A stretch of DNA of 64,000 bases from Gammaproteobacteria bacterium. Its GTDB lineage: Bacteria > Pseudomonadota > Gammaproteobacteria > Eutrophobiales > Eutrophobiaceae. Made by a program: the position numbers and the translations under genes. The notes beneath the pieces were generated by a model. That model worked only from the letters and a program-made list of their open reading frames with translations, was not told the origin of the DNA and ran no database searches. The DNA lies in contig JAJDUB010000068.1 of assembly GCA_022826885.1 (NCBI GenBank), positions 1 through 64,000 on the forward strand, in the 5' to 3' direction. Shown here piece after piece: positions 57,858 to 64,000 of the stretch (position 1 is the first letter of the stretch; each line of letters opens with the position of its first letter).

Positions 57858-58862
57858 TTATTTCCAAACGTCGCGGGCCACCCGTAACAGGTTCCCGCCC
57901 AGTATCTTCGCGATATCCTCGCCCCGGTAGCCCAGGCCGAGCAGGGCGTCCACTATCTCCGGCGCCTGTTCGGGTTCCACGAATTTCACGCCATCGGCGT
58001 AGCCTCCTTCCGGTGGAAAGGTGTCCGGGTTCTGCCTGACGTATTCGGTCAACTCTTCCATGTCGAAAACGTAATCCAGGCCGATTCCGACATGGTCTAT
58101 ACCGGCTTGCTCCACCACGTAATCGATATGTTTGGCAATGGTCTCCGAGCGGGCGTCGTTCTCTCCCAGGAAAATGCCGACGCCGTTGAGGCAGACCACC
58201 CCGCCGGTGGCGGCGCAGGCGCTGATGGCGTCGTCGGTAATGTTGCGTTTGTGATCCCGCAAGGCAAGGGGGTTTGAGTGTGAAAAAATGACAGGGTTCG
58301 AAGAATACTCCATGACGTCCATGGTGGTCCGGTAACCGGTATGGCTGCAACAGGCCACCATGCCGACCCGCGCCATTTCATCGAGCACTGCGCGGCCGAA
58401 AGGGGTCAGCCCCTTATCGTCATCCTGGCAACCACCACCTAAAGAATTATTTTGGTTGTAGGCGATCAGCATCCAGCGGGCGCCGAGGTCGTAATACATC
58501 TCCACCATGCTGAGTTGATCGGCCAGGACGCTGCCGCCTTCCAGGTCGAAGAAGACTCCGAGTTTGCCTTCGGTGACAGCCCGTTCTATATCGCCGGTGG
58601 TTTCGATCAGCATGTAATCATCAGAGTGCTGCCTGATCCAGCCCCGAAATGCAGCCATCACCAGCAGGGTGTTTTCCCATGGGACTGCATCGAAGCCCAC
58701 ATTCAACGAGACGACGTTAAATCCGGAATCCCGGTAGCGCGCCAACTGCGGAAGGAATTCGGTATCGTTTCCGCGCAGCGGCATGCAACCGTGGTTGTCC
58801 CATGCCAGGTTGCCGGAGAGGATGTGTTGTGCTTCGATGCTTGTGTTGTTTGCTTGCGCCAT
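57858..58862 (-). CDS. Membrane dipeptidase-like (M19 family)
   Basis: WDNHGCMPLRG, FFDLEGGSVLADQLSMVEMYYDLGARWMLIAYNQNNSLGGGCQD, FSHSNPLALRDHKRNITDDAI, DHVGIGLDYVF. Confidence 0.9.
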   Translation of the reverse strand: MAQANNTSIEAQHILSGNLAWDNHGCMPLRGNDTEFLPQLARYRDSGFNVVSLNVGFDAVPWENTLLVMAAFRGWIRQHSDDYMLIETTGDIERAVTEGKLGVFFDLEGGSVLADQLSMVEMYYDLGARWMLIAYNQNNSLGGGCQDDDKGLTPFGRAVLDEMARVGMVACCSHTGYRTTMDVMEYSSNPVIFSHSNPLALRDHKRNITDDAISACAATGGVVCLNGVGIFLGENDARSETIAKHIDYVVEQAGIDHVGIGLDYVFDMEELTEYVRQNPDTFPPEGGYADGVKFVEPEQAPEIVDALLGLGYRGEDIAKILGGNLLRVARDVWK

Positions 58863-58980
58863 GATATTCGTACTCGATATGTCCGGTTATTATGATAGAC
58901 TTTTCCTGATTGTTTCCTTTTGGTTGCTGGTAGTATAAAACTTAGAAAAATAAATATCGACACAGGAATGACCCCGACAA

Positions 58981-61005
58981 ATGCGAATTGCAGTTGATGT
59001 GGGTGGGACCTTTACCGATGTGGTCGTACTGGACGAGATATCCGGCGCCCTGCATTTCGACAAGGTGGAGACAATCCCCAGTGACCCATGTGCCGGCGTA
59101 ATAAACGGCATCGAGAAAACCGGCTTTGATCTCTCCGGGGTGGATATTTTTGTGCATGGCACGACCCTGGGACTCAATGCATTACTGACCCGCAGCGGCG
59201 CCGAACTTGCCATCATCACGACAAGGGGATTCCGCGACGTTTATTTGCTGGGACGTACCGACCGGGAGCCGCTGTACAACCTGAAATACCGAAAACCTGA
59301 GCCGCTGGTGCCGCGCTACCGTATCTTTGAAGTCACGGAACGAATGAATTACAAGGGGGAAGTGCTGGTCGAATTTGACCGGGAAGAAGCGGCTTTGCTG
59401 GGTGAAAGGTTGAAGCAACAGGGGGTTCGCTCCGTAGCGGTCTGCCTGTTACATTCCTATATCAATCCCGCCCATGAACTGGCCCTGGCCGGGACACTGG
59501 CCGATGTATACCCCGGACTTTCCATCACCTTGTCGCACCGGTTGACCCGGGAGTACCGTGAATACGAACGCACCAGTACTGCAGTCATAGATGCTTACAT
59601 TAAACCATTGACGCGGACGTACCTGGAAAAACTGGACAATGAACTCAACAGCCGGGAGTTTGAGGGCTCGTTTCTGCTTACCCGGTCCGGCGGCGGAGCA
59701 ATCACCGTTAACGCAGCCAAGGATGAGCCCGCCCACCTGATTTTGTCCGGTCCGGCAGGCGGTGTCATCGGGGCGACGGCTTTCGGCGCGCTGATCAACG
59801 AACCGAACCTCGTCACCATCGACATGGGCGGTACCAGCCTTGATGCCTCGCTGATTGTTGCAGGCGAACCCGGGGTGGAAACACAGCAACGTTTTGAGGG
59901 CTTGCCGATTGCAATCCCCACTCTGGACATACATACCATAGGCGCGGGTGGAGGCAGCATAGCCTGGGTTGATGATGGCGGGCACCTTCAGGTGGGTCCG
60001 CAAAGCGCGGGCGCCGTGCCGGGTCCTGCCTGTTATGCAAAAGGGGGCAAGGATGCGACATTTACCGATGCCGCGTTGGTGATGGGTTACCTGGACCCCG
60101 AAAATTTTCTCGGAGGTGAGGTGGCGCTGAACAAGGATCTCGCCCACCAGGCCGTTTCGGAGACAGCAGGCGCGGTGAAATTATCCGTGGAAGAGACGGC
60201 GGCTGGGATAATGCGCATCAGCGAAGCCAAGATCGCCGGCGCCGTCAGGGTTATTTCAATCGAACGGGGACATCATCCAAAAGATTTTGCCCTGCTTGCT
60301 TTTGGCGGCGGCGGTGCGTTTGTTGCGACCAGCGTCGCTCGTGAATTGGGCATTCCCAGGGTGGTAATTCCGCCCGCGCCCGCGACATTCTCGGCATTGG
60401 GCATGATGATGGTGGATGTTACCCATGACCTGTCCCAGACCTGTGTCATGGATCTGGAACAATTCGAGGTGGAGTCAATCAATGCCATTTTCGCCGAGTT
60501 GGGCGGAAGAGGGCATGCGGCCCTGGAAAAAGATCAGGTTGACCCGGCGCGCAGACGCCTCATTCCCATGGCCGAATTACGCTACCAGGGGCAGGAACAC
60601 ACAGTTAACCTGGTACTTCCCACAACGGCACTCGGGTCGGGAGATCAGGAAAAGATTGAATCATTATTCAATGCCGCACATGAAAAACAGTACGGTCACG
60701 CCATGCAGGACCCTATCCAGATTGTGACTTTGCGCTTGCGCGCAGTGGGACTGCTGGGACGTCCGGACCTGCCGAACCTGGATGAGGATACGGCGGCTCC
60801 GGCAAGTAATGGCAGCAGACAAATATACCGTTCCGGGACCGGCGGCAGGGAACCTTATTTCATATATGACAGAGACGTTCTCAGGGCAGGCATGCAAATC
60901 CGGGGACCTGCAATCATAGAAGAACCGACTTCAACTACCGTAATACACCGGAATGATAACCTGGTCACGGGCCGTTATGGTGAACTCCTGGTCAGTATCA
61001 GTTAG
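58981..61005 (+). CDS. HyuA-like subunit, paralog 2
   Basis: AVDVGGTFTDVVVLDEISG, HGTTLGLNALLTRSGAELAIITTRGFRDV, TIDMGGTSLDASLI, TIGAGGGSIAWVD. Confidence 0.93.
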   Translation: MRIAVDVGGTFTDVVVLDEISGALHFDKVETIPSDPCAGVINGIEKTGFDLSGVDIFVHGTTLGLNALLTRSGAELAIITTRGFRDVYLLGRTDREPLYNLKYRKPEPLVPRYRIFEVTERMNYKGEVLVEFDREEAALLGERLKQQGVRSVAVCLLHSYINPAHELALAGTLADVYPGLSITLSHRLTREYREYERTSTAVIDAYIKPLTRTYLEKLDNELNSREFEGSFLLTRSGGGAITVNAAKDEPAHLILSGPAGGVIGATAFGALINEPNLVTIDMGGTSLDASLIVAGEPGVETQQRFEGLPIAIPTLDIHTIGAGGGSIAWVDDGGHLQVGPQSAGAVPGPACYAKGGKDATFTDAALVMGYLDPENFLGGEVALNKDLAHQAVSETAGAVKLSVEETAAGIMRISEAKIAGAVRVISIERGHHPKDFALLAFGGGGAFVATSVARELGIPRVVIPPAPATFSALGMMMVDVTHDLSQTCVMDLEQFEVESINAIFAELGGRGHAALEKDQVDPARRRLIPMAELRYQGQEHTVNLVLPTTALGSGDQEKIESLFNAAHEKQYGHAMQDPIQIVTLRLRAVGLLGRPDLPNLDEDTAAPASNGSRQIYRSGTGGREPYFIYDRDVLRAGMQIRGPAIIEEPTSTTVIHRNDNLVTGRYGELLVSIS

Positions 61006-61048
61006 ACTATGGCAAACAGCTTCACGAAAGAAGAACGGGATCAAAAAG

Positions 61049-62782
61049 ATGGCTGATGTCGACTCCATTACGGTAGAGGTCATACATAACTACTTGTTAT
61101 CCGCGGCGCGGGAGATGAACCGGAATCTCATGCGTACCGCCTACAGCACCCTGATATACGAAGTGCATGATTTCGGTCTCGGCCTTTATGACAGGGAGTG
61201 CCGGCTGCTGGCAGAGGCGCCGGGACTGGCCGTGTTTACCCGCAGCAATGATTACGGGCTGAACAAAATGGTCGAATTTCTCGGCTATGACAATATTCAT
61301 CCCGGTGACGTAATCCTGCTCAATTACCCATACTGGAGTTCAACACATACCCTGGACGTCATGGCGGCGTCGCCTATCTTTCACAAGGACGAACTGGTGG
61401 GGTTCACTGCCGTGAAAGAACACTGGCTGGACCTGGGGCAAAAGGACCCCGGTTATTGCCTGGACACCATTGATCTTGCCCAGGAAGGACTGGTTTTCCC
61501 CTGTTCCAAGATATATTCGAAGGGGATATTGAACAAGGAACTTGAACAATTGATACGCTTCAACAGCCGTATGCCCGACCGGGTCATCGGAGACATGAAT
61601 GCACAGATTTCCGCGTGCCGGACCGGTGAGCGGCGGGTACAGGAACTGGTGGAAAAGTTTGGCGTTGAGACCTATGCGGAAGCAGTGAAAAAGATGCTGG
61701 ACCATGGCGAGCGTCTGGCGCGCAAGAGACTGGCGGAGTTGCCGGACGGCACCTGGACCGCGGAGGATTATGTCGATGATGACGGGGTAGTGCGGGACCG
61801 CAAGATGCGCCTGCAGGCCACGGTAACCATTGCCGGTGATGAAATGACCATCGACTGGACCGGGTCGGATGATAAATGTAAAGGTCCGATGAACGTACCG
61901 ATTGGCACCACCGAAGGAGTATGCGCCCTGGTCTTCAAGTCGATTACCACCCCGGACACCCCCGCGAATGAAGGCAACTTTCGGCCGTTGAAGGTGATCG
62001 CCCCGGAAGGTTGCATCATGAACGCACAACCGCCGTCACCAACCTTTACCCTGTGGACGGCCCTGATTGCGCCCGAGGTGGTGACCAAGGCCCTGGCCAA
62101 GGGTATGCCCGACAGCATTCCGGCGTGCAGCGGCGGAGACATCTTTTCCCTGATGGGGATTGGCACCCATCCCGATACCGGCAAGCTCTGGATTGAAAGC
62201 ACCAATGAAGGCATCGGGTTTGGCGGGCATTCCGCCGATGACGGTGAGAGCGGTATCATGCACATGACCGAACCCGGTTGCCGTAACAACCCGGTAGAGG
62301 TACTGGAAACCAAGGCGCCCTGGCTCATAGAAAACTATGGCTTGCGGGCCGATTCGGGGGGAGCCGGAAAACATCGCGGGGGGCTGGGAATTACCCGCAC
62401 CTATCGTTTTCTCTCGGATGCGTCCGCATTGACCCTGGTAAAAAAAACCAAGACCTCGCCATGGGGTATGGCTGACGGGGAGGACGGGCAGGCAGGGGCT
62501 GTCGTCGTACGGCCCGGCACCGAACGGGAACAGGTAACCGGCGCCATATACGAGGAGGTGTCGGCGGGTGATGTGATCATCAACCGGTCCGGCGGCGGCG
62601 GCGGTTGGGGCAATCCCCTGGAACGAGACCCGTCACTGGTGCTTGACGATGTCAGGAACGAATTTGTGTCGGTTGCCGCCGCCCGGGAGAAATATGGTGT
62701 AATCATCGATCCTGAGACCATGGCGATTGATAACATGGCGACTGATAAGTTGCGTACCTCCATGTCGTCAGCGCTGAATTAA
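61049..62782 (+). CDS. HyuB-like subunit, paralog 2 (no cysteine-rich C-terminal extension)
   Basis: DSITVEVIHNYLLSAAREMNRNLMRTAYSTLIYEVHDFGLGLYD; IDWTGSDDKCKGPMN; start ATG 61049. Confidence 0.92.
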   Translation: MADVDSITVEVIHNYLLSAAREMNRNLMRTAYSTLIYEVHDFGLGLYDRECRLLAEAPGLAVFTRSNDYGLNKMVEFLGYDNIHPGDVILLNYPYWSSTHTLDVMAASPIFHKDELVGFTAVKEHWLDLGQKDPGYCLDTIDLAQEGLVFPCSKIYSKGILNKELEQLIRFNSRMPDRVIGDMNAQISACRTGERRVQELVEKFGVETYAEAVKKMLDHGERLARKRLAELPDGTWTAEDYVDDDGVVRDRKMRLQATVTIAGDEMTIDWTGSDDKCKGPMNVPIGTTEGVCALVFKSITTPDTPANEGNFRPLKVIAPEGCIMNAQPPSPTFTLWTALIAPEVVTKALAKGMPDSIPACSGGDIFSLMGIGTHPDTGKLWIESTNEGIGFGGHSADDGESGIMHMTEPGCRNNPVEVLETKAPWLIENYGLRADSGGAGKHRGGLGITRTYRFLSDASALTLVKKTKTSPWGMADGEDGQAGAVVVRPGTEREQVTGAIYEEVSAGDVIINRSGGGGGWGNPLERDPSLVLDDVRNEFVSVAAAREKYGVIIDPETMAIDNMATDKLRTSMSSALN

Positions 62783-62804
62783 CGTATAAAAGGGGAGAAA
62801 TGTA

Positions 62805-64000
62805 TTGAGCAGCCGCATCGGCGTTGATATAGGTGGCACGTTTACCGACCTCATTTTTTTCAATGAGGATGACGGTTCGGTACTGGTAGACAAGGTGCCT
62901 ACCACCCCGGCGGCGCCTGAAATCGGTTGTGTCGATGCGATAAATTCGGCTGTTGCTCCCGATTTGCTCCGGTCATCCTCCTACTTTCTCCATGGCACAA
63001 CAGTGGGGCTGAATGCTTTGCTCGAACGCAAGGGTTCCGTCGTGGGATTTTTGACCACCAGCGGTTTCCGCGATGTTCTGGAGATCCGCAAAGGCTCAAG
63101 GGAAGAGTGGTATAACGTGTTCTGGGTCCCCGATGCGCCGCTTGTGCCGCGCAGACGCCGGATTGAAGTCCGGGAACGGATGCTGTCCAGTGGTGAGGCG
63201 CTGGAACCGTTGATTGCGGAGGATGTCATTGATGCCGTGAAGGCGCTCCGGGAACAGGGGGTTACCGCCATAGCCGTATCCTTCCTGAACGCTTACATGA
63301 ATCCGGCCCATGAAATCGAAGCCGAAAAGCTCATCCGAGAGGCCGGGTTCGACGGCGCCGTTTCCCTCTCACACCGCGTCTCCGGTGAATACCGCGACTA
63401 TGAACGCTCTTCCACTACCGTGATAGATGCTTACGTGCGCGGGAGATTGTCAAATTACATGGAGCATATCGAATCCCGCTTGCGGGCGGGCGGGTTTGAC
63501 GGCACCTGCCTGATTACCCGTTCCGGCAGCGGCTCCATGACGTTCACCGAGGCGGCGGAGCGCCCCTTTGAGACCATAATGTCAGGCCCCGTTGCCGGGG
63601 TTGAAGGCGCGGCGGAGCTGGCGCGCACCCTTGGACTGGGCGACATCATCTCTGCCGACGTGGGCGGCACCAGTTTTGACACGGCATTGATCCGGGATGG
63701 CCGCCCGCAGTTGCTTTACGAAGGTTCCGTGCTGGGTATGCCGTTGCAGACACCATGGGTGGACGTGCGTTCCATCGGCGCCGGCGGTGGTTCCATCGCT
63801 TATGTTGACGTGGGAGGCCTGTTGCAGGTCGGTCCGCAAAGCGCGGGAGCGGAACCCGGCCCCGCGTGTTACGGGCGCGGCGGTGCACATGCCACGGTGA
63901 CGGATGCCGCGTTTTACCTGGGTATGCTGGCGTCAGGAAACCTTGCTTCCGGCATCAGGCTGGATCGCGGCAAGTCGGAAGCGGCCCTGAAACCCCTGGC
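62805..64000 (+). CDS. HyuA-like subunit, paralog 3, TTG start, 3' truncated by window edge
   Basis: SSRIGVDIGGTFTDLIFFNEDDGSVLVDKVPTTP...SADVGGTSFDTALI...SIGAGGGSIAYVDVGGLLQVGPQSAGAEPGPACYG; absent from the ORF track because it has no stop in the window. Confidence 0.92.
   Translation, partial: MSSRIGVDIGGTFTDLIFFNEDDGSVLVDKVPTTPAAPEIGCVDAINSAVAPDLLRSSSYFLHGTTVGLNALLERKGSVVGFLTTSGFRDVLEIRKGSREEWYNVFWVPDAPLVPRRRRIEVRERMLSSGEALEPLIAEDVIDAVKALREQGVTAIAVSFLNAYMNPAHEIEAEKLIREAGFDGAVSLSHRVSGEYRDYERSSTTVIDAYVRGRLSNYMEHIESRLRAGGFDGTCLITRSGSGSMTFTEAAERPFETIMSGPVAGVEGAAELARTLGLGDIISADVGGTSFDTALIRDGRPQLLYEGSVLGMPLQTPWVDVRSIGAGGGSIAYVDVGGLLQVGPQSAGAEPGPACYGRGGAHATVTDAAFYLGMLASGNLASGIRLDRGKSEAALKPL

Noticed and set aside
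1-64000. tRNA, rRNA, integrase or intact transposase genes
   Set aside because: I saw none by eye, so no tRNA-anchored genomic island is claimed; tRNAscan/Infernal would be decisive.

Overview
This 64 kb window looks like a gammaproteobacterial-type chromosome. (1) At the left edge is a reverse transcriptase gene, 5'-truncated by the window, coupled through an ATGA overlap to a PD-(D/E)XK (RecB/Cas4-like) nuclease gene. This is a candidate RT-based defence module. A decayed glutamine synthetase fragment and an AAA/DUF4143 ATPase follow. (2) A complete 14-gene nuoA-N Complex I operon with separate nuoC and nuoD is followed by DUF2818, psd, SCO1 and an ArsB/NhaD-type permease. (3) About 42 kb of catabolic/accessory DNA follows: a Rieske oxygenase, an NTF2-like protein fused to two CDGSH Fe-S motifs, a Tat-exported p-cresol-methylhydroxylase-type flavocytochrome, two UbiD decarboxylases, UbiX, two VdcD-like zinc ribbons, three HyuA-like and two HyuB-like subunits, a bis-MGD oxidoreductase, LigAB-like extradiol dioxygenase, an AtsA-like arylsulfatase, two TonB receptors, two MFS transporters, two near-duplicate amidohydrolases, a PIN toxin-antitoxin pair and decayed restriction-modification DNA. 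A family of 42-43 bp GGGGTCAGAGTAA...TTACTCTGACCCC palindromes (8 full copies, 4 of them identical up to orientation) is interspersed from 3.9 to 23.9 kb. It occurs inside the nuo operon and as two matching doublets bracketing the Rieske gene. All functional calls were made by eye from motifs and family resemblance; no database search was run.
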